Source: Mytilus californianus (Eukaryota > Mollusca > Bivalvia > Mytilida > Mytilidae). From it: DNA of 64,000 nt. The notes beneath the pieces are model-generated. The model worked only from the letters and a program-made list of their open reading frames with translations, did not search any database and was not told the DNA's origin. Within the stretch, counting starts at the first letter, position 1. Every line of letters begins with the position of its first letter. Positions 33,740 to 44,128 of the stretch are shown in pieces. The stretch is from positions 10,713,501 through 10,777,500 of the forward strand of contig NW_026262690.1 in NCBI RefSeq assembly GCF_021869535.1. The letters are read 5' to 3'. Both the position numbers and the translations under genes were made by a program.

Positions 33740-34322
33740 ATGCTCTCATACCTTATCACAACTTCTCACTATATTTTACCTTTTCAAAGTCCTTCCACTT
33801 TCATGATATCGGGAGCTACTCAAAGCGGAAAGACTACGTTTGCTATGAAATTATTAAGGCAAGCATCTGCCATGTTTAAGACCCCACCGGTTCAAATAGT
33901 TTACTGTTATACCGAGTTTCAACCCGTTTTTGAGCAAGCTCAACAAACTATACCCAATTTTATACTGTACGAGGGCTTCCCCACAAGGAGTTACACTATA
34001 GGATGGACCAACCCGGACAAGCACACACTCCTTGTTCTGGATGACATGATGAGATTGATCAGTAAGAGTGATGAGGCTTTACACCTGGCAACCGCGCTAT
34101 CACATCACAGGAACTGTTCGGTAATTTTTATAACCCAAAACCTGTTTGAAAAAGGAACACATTTCAGATCGATAAGTTTGAACACCCACATTTTTGTACT
34201 CATGGCCAATAACAGAGATAAAAAACAACTTCTTGTCACCCTATACGGCTAAAAGGTACCGCTTGCGTACTTCGATATTTCCAACCGATGACTTCACCAT
34301 TGTATATGCCCCAAAGAAATAA
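33740..34322 (+). pseudogene. FtsK/HerA-type genome-packaging ATPase (C-terminal deletion)
   Basis: I choose ATG 33740 because the family begins just before the 'F.LPF..P' motif (here HYILPFQSPSTFMISG); the frame is open further upstream. Walker A GATQSGKTTF, then IVYCYTEFQPVF, Walker B TLLVLDDMM, and the sensor-like VIFITQNLF are intact. After NNRDKKQLLVTLYG the frame stops, and a typical C-terminal end, RLRTSIFPTDDFTIVYAPKK, follows in another frame up to 34322. The usual ~50 residues between are missing, so an internal deletion plus frame change occurred near 34250. Confidence 0.8.
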
Positions 34323-34364
34323 AACCGGGGGCGAGCAAACGTACAGCACCAGTTGACAATAAAG

Positions 34365-34643
34365 ATGCCGTCAAGGATCACCTCATACAGTACATTTCTG
34401 AAATTTGTATATGATGCTCACCCTAGACAACAGAAAGTGTTGATTTAGGCAGCTTCGAACGATCAAATGGATCAAATGGATATCATATCGGAAATAGCAT
34501 TAAATATTTACAGAGGAAGCATACCGGTGAGCCCCTCTCATATAAGAAAGCTTAGATCTTACATCCTACACATTCGTTCCTTGTCATCCCGATCGATCAC
34601 ATACACACGGAAAAGGAATATTTTAGTGAGACGTCCCTTTTAA
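34365..34643 (+). pseudogene. Small conserved Polinton protein, one in-frame stop
   Basis: A 92-codon frame from ATG 34365 with a single TAG at 34446; an internal ATG at 34467 leaves 58 open codons. Text such as HPRQQKVLI, then IISEIALNIYRGSIPVSP, and SITYTRKRNILVRR resembles a small basic protein ('..QRK.LL..AS....EIALN+L.G.IPL...L+.....IR.L..+....KRK.LV') that I associate with the same position after the ATPase in other Polintons. Function unknown; the usual hydrophobic/Gly-rich C-terminus is missing here. Confidence 0.5.
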
Positions 34644-34677
34644 TTAAACCTGTTTTGTTACTTCTCTACGAACAGTA

Positions 34678-35194
34678 ATGGCACAAGAGCTCATAATCAT
34701 GTCTAGAGAACGATACGAACGTCTCATGAATCAACAAGAAACTCACCATCAAACAGACTTGGGGGAAAAAGAAAGATTGAAAAACAACCACGACGAAAAA
34801 CCCATAACTAACTTCATGCCAATGATAGATCGTTCTTTACCCCAAAAAATAAAAAAACCGTGCTGTCGATCTTTACAGATTCGTTTTAGCTCAAGACAAC
34901 AACCTGCTAAATCATAACGAGCAAGGCGAATGATTACTAAACGGGAAAACGATGACTGGCTCGCACATTGTAGATCTTATTCACCACATCGTGTCAACAC
35001 GACATAGAAAAAAACCAATTGGAAGTACGGAGTTTCAAGACCTTTTGAGGAAACTGAATGTACCAAAGAGATTATTAGCAGAACGGAGGAAAAAATCACA
35101 GACAGGAGGCATATTCGTAAAGGGGAAGGGAAGGAGAGACGTCATTCCTGGCACATCACACAAAAAAGAACAGATTCGTTGGATAAAATACTGA
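34678..35194 (+). pseudogene. Conserved Polinton protein of unknown function (frameshifted)
   Basis: Starts MAQELIIMSRERYERLMNQQ at 34678. A shift in the A-rich run at about 34845-34860 leads to a frame reading VDLYRFVLAQDNNLLNHNEQ, one stop (34918), then MTGSHIVDLIHHIVSTRHRK, IGSTEFQDLLRKLNVPK and a basic C-terminus ending QIRWIKY. It is the last + strand gene before the convergence point. The 'M.RE+YE.L' start is common to an unassigned Polinton protein. I assign no function. Confidence 0.45.
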
Positions 35195-35195
35195 C

Positions 35196-35233
35196 TTTAT
35201 TGTACAACATATACGATATTTTTAATCAATAAA
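35196..35233. terminator. Back-to-back polyadenylation signals of the convergent blocks
   Basis: AATAAA on the - strand at 35201-35196 (tttatt on +) lies two bases beyond the + gene stop; AATAAA on + at 35228-35233 lies 29 bp beyond the polymerase stop codon on -. Transcripts from both directions would overlap here. Confidence 0.55.
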
Positions 35234-36585
35234 ATCATGGTGTAATAGTCATTTTTTCTTTCTATATGTACCCATAAGGGACTGTATCGAAATTTTCAAG
35301 AATAACACGTTTGTCATACGCGAATTTATACTTTTTTTTTCTGTTCTGCTGAATATTTTTCTTTTGTGAGGTATTCGACTTATTTTAGCTGAATTAGTTA
35401 ACGTTTTGCACACGTCCCTGTCCAATGTGATCATCTCCTTGACCGAACTGAAATTAATAATGTTAGAATTCGTAAAATTAAGTGTAAAACCTTTGACTTT
35501 ACACGTTTCAGTCTTGAGTGTCCAATAAGCATAGTTTTTCGGTCCACCGGACACAAATTCTACAATATGCCTCTCGTCTGCTGGTATTTCGGACGTGAGT
35601 TCCCCCAAATAATTCCCTAACGACGGTTCAGGTTTTCCCTTCTGGCTTACGTAGATGCAGCTATCAGTGTCTGTGTAAAGCACTCTATCATCCAACATAT
35701 CTAAAACTTCATACAGTTTTAATCTAGCCCACATCGTTGTGAAAATAGCGATGAATATGTTGGTCTTCGCATCCACAGGGAGAAACCTGGAGTTTTGTGT
35801 CCATTCTAGTTGTATTGTGTCGTTTGAAACAATGTGGAAATTATCGACTACTTTAGTAGGGTCTGATATTATCTGAAAGAATTTGTCAGCCTTTGCTTCG
35901 TGGAAAAATTGGTGTTTTTTCATGAACAGTCGTTGTCCAAATTTCCCCAAGACACAGTTTGGCAAGACGTAAACCTGGATTTACCTTGATGTTGTCGTAA
36001 TCTAAGTCTACGCCTTCATTTTCTTTATATAATCGAATATAGTTTCGTTTGTCTTTCTCTGTCCGACAGTGTGGGGGAAATCCACTGGCTTCCTGTTTTA
36101 TTTTAGGAAACAACTGGACGTAGTCTGTGAACAATCCTCCGGAATTTGTGTTTTTATCGTACTGCGTATCATCCGGAAAATGCCAGACTTCGTACAGTTT
36201 TAACACACGGTACCCTTTTTTCTTTCGCTACCATTACTTCAGGTGTAGCATACGTACCCGTAATACTTCGTTCCTGTTCATTATGTGTACATTTACCTTG
36301 ATGTTTTGTTTCAACACATGTTCTACATAGTGGAAAAGTAAGCTTTCCGTGACAACGGTAAGGTAGAACGGCGTGATAAAGGTGTCTGGGTGGTACAATT
36401 TTCACCTTGCACAATCCAAAATATGTATCCAACTCTTCCAAATCTTTAGTAATGATCTCTGGGTGATGCAACGGATAGCGACAGTATTTGTTTGTCCATG
36501 GGTATAAAGATGTGAAATCTACGTATTTAATTTTGTCTTCATTTTCAACTTTGTGGTACAGCTTTGTCGTGTCTGTTCGCCCGCC

Positions 36586-36722
36586 CTGTAAATGAAAAAT
36601 GATAATAATAATAATGAAGAAGAAGAAAAAAATGGAGACAAGAACAATCGCGATAAATTATTTTTTAATTTATATTTTTTTAAAATAAGGAGGCCTTATA
36701 CATGTAAGGCTTATATACTTAC
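36586..36722 (-). other. pPolB intron 2 (137 bp, phase 0)
   Basis: On - the exon ends ...CTTGTCTTTTTT before GTAAGTATAT; the intron ends TTCATTTACAG before GGCGGGCGAAC. Excision leaves the reading frame unchanged and brings together two blocks that are contiguous in other Polinton polymerases, just N-terminal of motif A. The intron contains AT-rich and (AAT)n-like sequence and in-frame stops. Confidence 0.75.
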
Positions 36723-36977
36723 AAAAAAGACAAGACGAGGATCAAGACGTTCTTCGATATCAAGATTATCCGCAAATAGTTTCAATCCCTCGTTTGATTT
36801 CAATTGACTAGCAAAATCGTGCTCCCACATCCTGCGATATCCATAGCCCAGTTCTCGGATGGTCTTCTCCCTTTTTTTGGTCACCACATACAATTCATCC
36901 ATCGATTGTTTCGTTAAGGATGTTTTTGTTCCGCTTCTTTGACATGGAAAACATTTTTTACAGCCATACGAAAGACA

Positions 36978-37179
36978 CTGAAACAGAAGACAAAACAGTA
37001 AAAGACAGTTCACTTTTTGGTATGAGTAAACGCGTTATCAAGTGACACCCCTATGGTAACGTTTCCCTCAATACGCGTATCTAAGATATCCGTTAAAACG
37101 CGTATAAATAATCTGCGGGCGCGCGGGGGCGGCGGCGGCGGCGGGCGGCCTCCCCCTCCGTAACAAAGAGAAAACTTAC
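36978..37179 (-). other. pPolB intron 1 (202 bp, phase 0)
   Basis: On - the donor is GTAAGTTTTC after the codon GGG at 37180-37182; the acceptor is TTTTGTCTTCTGTTTCAG before TGTCTTTCG. The frame is preserved across the junction at a conserved VDGYC...CF region. The intron carries a very GC-rich tract (37118-37155) and three ACGCGT palindromes. Confidence 0.8.
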
Positions 37180-40100
37180 CCCTAAAAATTCAAAGACTTC
37201 GTTGGTCTCTTGACAGTACCCATCGACATGAAACTTTGTTCCAGGAATTTTGAATTCCCCTCGATTCAAGGCATGTTGAATAGACACCTTTTCTTCTTTC
37301 ATCATCCATTCCAACCATACTATCGAGCTTTTGCTATGATTGTATCTTTTGGTGTATCCCTCTGATGGTACGTGGGCCAGCGGAATTTTGACGAATTTTC
37401 GCTGACCAAATTTACTCTGTGGATTTTCGGAGATAAATGTTTCGGAAGACTTCCAAGTGTCATGATCCAAAACGTCGAATCCTTTCTCTGTAAATGTCAT
37501 GGATATCAGGTCAATATCGTCAGTGTCTTGTTTCAATACTTCCACGTCATATTGTTCTTTGAAAAAATTAGTCTTGTAATCGCCCATGCACACACTTGCA
37601 ATGGTCACATAATCTAAAACATCAACCCCTTGGCCGTGTGTGTTTTTCGTCTTCCCCGTTCCAGTCACCTCCAACATCAAATCACGAAATCTTAACACTC
37701 CTTCCCTCAAGATCGTCGTATCACTGCAGCAGTATTCTTTCATTTCTTTTGCAAAGTCAATACTTCGTTTGTTTTCGTTTTGTACCACGACAAGAAATCA
37801 ATCCTATCATCTTTACTCATGTAGTCGCAGCCGTAATATGTACTGTCCGGGTATGGGCCAATGTAATTTTGGTTTTCCATTGTATTGAAAAAATGAGGAA
37901 AGTAGCCTTTTTTCAATTCCTTTAGTCCAAACGCTTTCGGAATTTTCGATAGCTTCATGGGTAAGAAGTTTAACGAATCTAAAACTCGGATGTTTAAACC
38001 CCGACCTATCGCCATGTACATGATTTTGGATCCATTGAAGATAACGTCTGGGCGAATAGAATTCTTTATCAACCAGTCAATCAGAAAAAATTATCGTAGC
38101 CAGATCCATTGTGAGACAAGACGACTCTGTTTATGTACTGCTCTGAGAAAACCCTTCTACAGAATGCATCAGTGGCGTGTTCACCGCGAAATATTCTTTC
38201 CCTGAAACCACATGTATTTTTTTCTTTCATGTCCTTTTTATCACACATCGAGCAGCGAACACCGCAAAAGTTACATTTTAGTTCATCAGATATCTGTTTG
38301 TCTTTACAGTGGTCACATGCTGTTTGCATACAGGTAAAATTCACTTTATGTTCTTTTGACCCACACCAAGATTTACCGCAGTTTTGACAAAGTGTACACT
38401 GATTGCATGCTTCCTCTTTGTCTTTACAATTTTGGCATCTCGAAGAGGATGGTAGATTCCCGTTTTCACACTTTATGAGTGTGTCTTGTGTCGTTTCAAA
38501 ATCAAAGAATATCATTTGTCTGTCGGTTCTCTCGGTATTGATTGCTCTCTGGTAGCATAAATGATCCTCGGGTTTATAATCACAGCAACAGACACATTTC
38601 CATTCTCCGCATTGGTGAAGTTCGGGTGGCCGTTCCTCTCGGACTAGCACTTTTCTACAAGTTTTACACTCGTATCTTTTACCACAGTCCGTGTAAGAAA
38701 CTCCTTTCTTTGTTGTCTTTTCCTCTATGTGCCTTTGAAAACAAGCGATTGATCTACACGTTCTATTACACGCCCTACAAGACAAACTGTTCCCTGTCAG
38801 CACACAATCCGAACTGCAGCATACGGTACAATGCGTCTGGCAAGAATGTTGATCTTTGACACTGTACGGTTTAAGACAGTGCGTACAGAAATAGCTACAA
38901 GAAAAGAAGCCCGATATACTCACTATGGCTACAAAGTGTCCACAATCGTTCTCTTCAATAAGGTAGAGAAACACCTTTTTTCTGTCCGTTTCTCCTTCAC
39001 CAACACGAATGAATTTGTTTCCTAATTTTGATGAAATGACTAAAATTTGCAAGTCCACCACCTTTTCAAAGCATTCTATGTCATTAATGTTACATTGTTT
39101 CTCGGTACTTACATCGGCTAATGCATAGAGACGTTTTGCAAAATTAATACATTCCTTTCTCCCCTTATCAAGTACATGATTGTAGAACCATTTCGGGGTG
39201 GTTCTATGATTCAGAACTTTAACTTCCATACACTCTGTGTCGTCTGACGTCAGTGTTTGTCATTCACTAGGGGATACAACGCGACAGGTTTTCAGGAAGC
39301 AAACCGAAATTGCTATAGGCATGCACATTGTGTCACTAGGTCTACTGATAACAGAAAAACTATCGTCTACATGTAGCTTCTCGTTGCTTTGCAAGACTTT
39401 GCTTATTTCATCCATCATCGTGGAGGCATCCATTTTATTAAGTTCTTGTAAAGGGACGACGATTGGGTCCGTTAAACCATTATGCTTGATGATAAGTCGT
39501 GCAAGACTGTTGTCCTGCGATCCTACACGCACTTGACCGAGAATATCGTCGAATACGTTGTGTAAATCGTCGACTATGTCCGTCAATTTTTTATTCTGCA
39601 ACTGATTAGAACATTTAACTTCATGTAATGTCTGTAGCCCCATTGTTGGCGTAGATGCGTTCTCTTTTCTTGTGAAATGTGTGTGTTGTAGGGTTGTCGT
39701 CACCGGCACCATACTGGCCGGAGAGGAAACTTGCTTTTTTAGCTGGAGGTGGTGTGTAAACGTCAGATGAATCGGGAATGGATGTGGTCCTTTTATTAGA
39801 GTTGATAGTCGGATCTATATGATTTTTGTCAGAACGAGTGTCATCAAATAAACTCAAGTCAAAATCTTGAATTGTCTCGTGATATAACATGTGAAACTCG
39901 TAGTTTTCTTGGTTACTTAACCATTCTCCACATGTCGTGCACTTGAAATCCGTTGGATTGGTTTTAAATGAGTTAAGCGGAGTTGAACATACGGATCGTC
40001 CTCCAAACCATATGCTCGAACAAAAGTCAGCAATTGATAAGTAGACGTAAAACAGTTTATGATATCTGTTAGAATCGGACACCCTTCCATCTGAGAAGAG

Positions 40101-40306
40101 AAATGTGATACAAAACAAAAGTTAAAAAAATTCAATGATAATAAAAAAAAAGTGGGGGTTGCAACTCGCTTCAGATTATAGTAGAGGCAATGTTTCTCAA
40201 ATCCTGCTTATTTATCATTACTATACCAAATACATGTTGCAGTGGTACCTTGATGATATATTAGATCAAATAAGATATAACAGCAGAAAGGGGCAAATTG
40301 AAGTTC

Positions 40307-40357
40307 ATATATATATATATATATATACATATATATATAGAGAGAGAGAGAGAGAGT
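40307..40357. repeat. (TA)n-(GA)n microsatellite
   Basis: About 32 bp of TA followed by 19 bp of GA. Confidence 0.9.
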
Positions 40358-40978
40358 AGATAAGACAAACCACTAGTTCATATTTAAACTTTAAAATTGT
40401 AACACCATCAAAAATAAATTTAAAAGTCGTAAAAAAATCCCGTTAACCTTTGATTTGATTTGATTCATCGAGTTTTAGACGAGAAATTGGTATTGTATTT
40501 CACTCATTGTTGTTGACCTTAAAGTTGTTTTTAAATATCTGGAAAGATGTTTACATGTTACGGTTGAAAAAGCACAAAACGGTATATATGATTCGCACCA
40601 AAAATGTAGTCTTATACGAACAGATATTGAAACTGGAAAAAAAATCATAAAAATAAATGATACAAAACAATATAAATAATACTACATGAAGAAATAAAAA
40701 ATATTTATTATAAGTTCACACGGAATTTGAAGCAATCATTCGCTCTTTTCCCGTGAAATGGGATGTCACCTACTGAAACTTTGATTTTACATTTATTAGA
40801 CGTTGACCATTTATATAAACACGAAGATGGCGCAATTTCTTTGGACATCTGCTTTATTTCTTCTACCAAAGTCAAATAAATTATTCATTTTGTTTAATTG
40901 TTCTATTGGAAAAAAAAGACAACATTAAAAAGTTCAGCTGACCAGTTCATGACAGGTGAATATACCGAGACATTTCAC

Positions 40979-41140
40979 AATAAAATTGAGAATGGAAATG
41001 GGGAATGTGTCAAAGAGACAACAACCCGACCATAGAACAGACAACAGCAGAAGGTCACCAACAGGTCTTCAATGCAGCGAGAAATTCCCGCACCCGGAGG
41101 CGTCCTTCAGCTGGCCCCTAAACAAATATATATACTAGTT
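40979..41140 (-). repeat. Family B fragment inside the Polinton
   Basis: Starts aataaaattgagaatgg at the constant family edge and runs gtcaaagagacaacaacccg ... cagctggcccctaaacaa. A short 5'-truncated copy inserted into the element after its integration, or carried by it. Confidence 0.65.
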
Positions 41141-41560
41141 CAGTGATAATGACCAATAGTATGCAATTCCGATATATACAGACATGGGGGGTTGAAAGTT
41201 CGGTCAACCATACCTAGAACAAAAGGAAATATTAATGTATGAATACCTGTAAAGATTTTACATTTCAGACAAAAACACATCTGCGTTTTTTATTGTCATC
41301 GCTTAAGTTAATTTTTTTTCTAAAAATAATCATATTAAGTCATTTTTTTCTTCTTCAAATCATATAAAAACTTTCTAAAACTTGTATAGCAACACCCACT
41401 ATCCAAATCAAGAAAATGGCAGAGGAATTTCTTGAAAAGCGCGATCATGGTGAATTTGAAAACTCCTAAGAGAATAAGTGACGGCTGCGATCTTTTCGAA
41501 AAAAGGTACTTATTCACCCAAATTAAAGATAATGAATAAAACATTTAATTCTTAAAAAAT

Positions 41561-41605
41561 ATAAGATATGGAATGATTGCAAATGAGACAACTTCCCCCT
41601 CATCC
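41561..41605 (-). repeat. Family A terminal motif inside the Polinton
   Basis: ataagatatggaatgattgcaaatgagacaac, a degenerate copy of the constant A terminus only. Upstream of the bZIP-like gene's first coding exon. Confidence 0.45.
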
Positions 41606-41947
41606 AAAACCAAATGTCGTCGATGTTAATATAATTAACACATTTCACTTTCTGCAAAATGTATACATTCTTTTTTTTTTATTAGTGTTATTTTACAATT
41701 CTAATGAATTCCTTCTCTTTAGCATGACACCTCCAGTTTACAATCTTGGTGAAGAAATTGAAGACACCAGGAATTTTAAATTTCTAACTCTACCGAGTCC
41801 TGAAGACCGTGAAAATGACTCATGGCTACCGTTAAGTACACAGACTGCAAGCAGCTTAACTCCAAGTGTGTAAGTCTCAAAATTAATTGTTTACTAGTCA
41901 AAATTTAGTTATATCAACGTGAAAAAAAGTTTTAATGAAAGATATTT

Positions 41948-41950
<3 letters not shown>

Positions 41951-42000
<50 letters not shown>
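41951..42000 (+). repeat. (TC)n microsatellite in bZIP intron 1
   Basis: 50 bp of pure TC repeat. Confidence 0.95.
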
Positions 42001-42003
<3 letters not shown>

Positions 42004-42258
42004 ATTAGGAAAACGTGTTATTTTCATAATGCAGTTTATACATTTTTGTGTTTTAGAATGGTTTCTCAGGGTCCTATTTCGATGGAGACACAATGTCAGT
42101 CACCCGATTGGGGGGGATACCCATACATTTCATTTCCACTTTTCAACTTCTCTGGAAAGATAGGCGGAAAAAGATGCGTGTACGTGTATTATTTTTAACA
42201 CTTCAAATCTATTTTGATTGGTTAGGGTCATTCATTATATGACATGTAATTTGAGTAA

Positions 42259-42460
42259 CCCCCCTCCCCCCCCCCCCCCCTTTGTACAGAATATTTTATT
42301 GGAGTAAATTCCAAAACTATGGGATTATCATCAAAATAACACAACAGACATATTATAAACATAGACACACAAGTACATATTTATCAACACACATATCAAT
42401 GTATATTATTCAAATAATCCCTTTTATACATGCTTTTTCTAATATCACATAATTTTTGTT
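42259..42460 (-). repeat. Poly-C tract and LINE-tail-like sequence in bZIP intron 2
   Basis: A C-rich run (42259-42280) is followed by attttattggagtaaattcc...actatgggattatc, which resembles the inverted 3' end of the LINE at 59830 (attttgttggttcaaaatcc...attataggattgtt). Possibly a short LINE tail inserted in the intron. Confidence 0.35.
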
Positions 42461-42674
42461 CAGCTCCTTCCCTTATGATAAAATAATAAAACTTGAAAAA
42501 CGAATGCGATGTAAAACTAAGAAGAAAATTGAAGGGAAAACTTTATAGGAGGAATTAAAAAAAAAACAGGGGAAGATAGAAGAGAATTTAAAGGAGGCTA
42601 GCCGCTTAACAGACCAAATAGAAAAAACAGTGATCGGTAAAAAAGTTTCATTCTCAAACCTAAGTACAATGTAA

Positions 42675-43212
42675 AAAAAAAATGATTGTGTGTGTGTCCC
42701 AGGATTCTATCAGTGTGCGGACATGTATTGTAATTATGCTATATCTTTTGAATATCGAACTCTTATAAACAATCATGTAGATTTATTGTAATCAGCTGAT
42801 TAAATATAGTTTTTGTCATGTTGTGGTTAATAAAAGATATATATTTTTTAAATATTTGAGTTGATTCTTACCACAAATTCACGATGAACACTTGCTTATA
42901 TTTGAACACAAATAGAGAAATTCTTGTATCAACTGTTAGTACAGTTTCTCTAGTCTGAATTGCTTGCAAGCTCACAGATTTTGTATTACGTCTTTTAGAT
43001 TGATTTGAGCTTTTATACCACCCTTTTCGATAGAACCCTCTTATATCTATAACCCCCTCAACATCTGTCATCTGTATTATGATACTTTTTAGAAATTGGC
43101 GGGATATTTATTTCACAGTTGGGTCAAACATTACAACCCCCTCAAAGAAGCATGAAAGCTATAACCCCCAACATCTGACATCTAAAAATTGGTGGCATAT
43201 CTATTTTTCAGT
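42675..43212. other. Polinton right subterminal region with tandem units
   Basis: Contains the bZIP polyadenylation signal (near 42829) and then, read on -, two imperfect ~100-bp units sharing CAACTG, GCCA/GCCAATTT, CAGATGTTG and GGGGGTTATA. A minus-strand open frame (42868-43071) spans them and looks incidental. Confidence 0.45.
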
Positions 43213-43313
43213 TGGGGTTCAAGTATTATACACCCCAAATAAAGACATCTGCCATTATTGAGTCATGTCCATGTATGATATTGGGGAGGGGTGTACAAAA
43301 CCATTACTCTACT
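43213..43313 (-). repeat. Polinton right terminal inverted repeat (conserved part)
   Basis: Reverse complement begins AGTAGAGTAATGG, with the canonical AGT start of Polinton termini (the left end reads GGT). Matches 27191-27290. Confidence 0.85.
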
Positions 43314-43319
43314 GATGTT
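43314..43319 (+). repeat. Polinton target-site duplication, right
   Basis: gatgtt, identical to 27185-27190. Confidence 0.85.
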
Positions 43320-44128
43320 TACTATTACCCGACAGAATAAGAACGCAATGATGTTCTTAAAAACGGCCAATGTTTCAGTTCAGACAAAAATATAAACATT
43401 ATATGGGGGATAATGGTTTAAATTACTGTTAATAGATGTTTATCTATTTTTCGTTATTAGTCTACGAAGATGCACACAAAAAAGTAGATTAAAAACACTT
43501 CTTGAAACAATTGATTCTTAAATATAGGTGTAATACACCAAATTGTAAGCCTGGTATCTTTTGTGAGTTTTACAACCACTGGATCGATGCCGTTGTCGGT
43601 GAAAGTTGCGACCGCGACAGTATTACTAATACAGTACTCGTACTTTTGTGTTGACATGACATTTCACTGATATGTTCACTATCTGCAAATAACTGTAAGT
43701 TATAATGCTGAATTATTCGAAACATTTCAGTTTTTCTACCTCTGGTATAGATTTCATAAGCCATATTTGTCACTACGTATTTGAATTTTCAGTCACTAAA
43801 TGTTCTTCAACTTCGAATTTGATTTGGCCTTCCAACTGTTGTTTTAAATCTTAGCTCATAAGATTTTACTGCAAACCAAGGGTGTCGAGCATAATTTTCG
43901 CTGATGTTTGAACGTTAGTTTAAAAATACTTTCAAATGCAAGTAAGGGGTCAACTTTCTTGAAAGGCTAATGCTTTACAAGCAGGTAAAGTCTTACTACT
44001 ATCCAATGGCGAAAATTTAGGTAACAGGATTTTTTAACAAATCGAATTAATCGATTAGGAAGATACAAATCGATATCCGAGAGGAGCTAGACAAGATGCT
44101 TCGACAGGGTAAGCGATTTTAGCTATAC
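43320..44128. other. No gene seen
   Basis: Right flank of the Polinton. Short overlapping frames, none recognised. Confidence 0.4.

Larger units (their letters stand above)
35262..40090 (-). pseudogene. Protein-primed DNA polymerase B (pPolB), intron-containing and degenerate
   Basis: Covers the whole polymerase on -. N-terminus: ATG 40090, a C2H2 finger CTTCGEWLSNQENYEFHMLYH (about 39940-39880), then VLQSNEKLHVDDSFSVI (39.3 kb). Cys-rich region 38250-38900. Exonuclease I FFDFETTQD, exonuclease II LSHNGSGYDNF (38.1 kb), LDSLNFLPMKLSKIPKAFGL, exonuclease III YCCSDTTIL (37.7 kb). Then VDGYCQETNEVFEF, intron 1, GYGYRRMWEHDF, intron 2, motif A DFTSLYPWTNKY (36.5 kb), a motif B region reduced to RLAKLCLG next to KFGQR (35.97 kb), motif C YTDTDS (about 35.66 kb), and the C-terminal VKGFTLNF. 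At least seven frame changes (about 39990, 39670, 39240, 38078, 37780, 36220, 35970, plus one near 35340) and loss of the central NSxW of motif B make it inactive. The two introns are spliceosomal in form (see separate entries). Confidence 0.88.
41724..42674 (+). pseudogene. Spliced bZIP-like gene carried by the Polinton
   Basis: Three exons. Exon 1: acceptor ttctctttag then ATG 41724, to 41869 before gtaagt. Exon 2: 42057 (after tgttttag) to 42179 before gtacgt. Exon 3: 42464 (after ttgttcag) onward. Both junctions fall after the second codon base, and the frame stays open through all three. Exon 1 has NLGEEIEDTRNFKFLTLPSP, exon 2 PDWGGYPYISFPLFNFSGK. Exon 3 has a basic stretch KLEKRMRCKTKKKIEGK, then a TAG (42546), and in the same frame LKKKQGKIEENLKEASRLTD plus QIEKTV, a Leu/Ile heptad pattern, to taa 42672-42674. 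The basic-region-plus-zipper layout fits a bZIP factor of Fos/ATF type; the DNA-contact Asn is not obvious. The TAG cuts the zipper off, so this copy is probably inactive. An AATAAA follows at about 42829. An upstream leader exon is implied by the acceptor but not located. Confidence 0.55.
27191..43313. mobile_element. Polinton/Maverick (adintovirus-like) element, degenerate copy
   Basis: 16,123 bp bounded by terminal inverted repeats beginning [A/G]GTAGAGTAATGG and a 6-bp target duplication. It carries the family's defining set: protein-primed DNA polymerase B, retroviral-type integrase, adenain-like protease, packaging ATPase, double-jelly-roll major capsid and penton-like minor capsid. Two convergent blocks meet at about 35.2 kb. 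Frameshifts, stops and small deletions affect most genes. After integration it accumulated fragments of retroposon families B (40979) and A (41561). The accessory genes (CARD, PC4-like pair, bZIP-like) are outside the classical set. Such elements are virus-like and may have formed virions; this copy is a fossil. Confidence 0.93.

Noticed and set aside
37372-37925. Overlapping + frames of 81-109 codons
   Set aside because: Antisense to conserved polymerase exonuclease and linker sequence.
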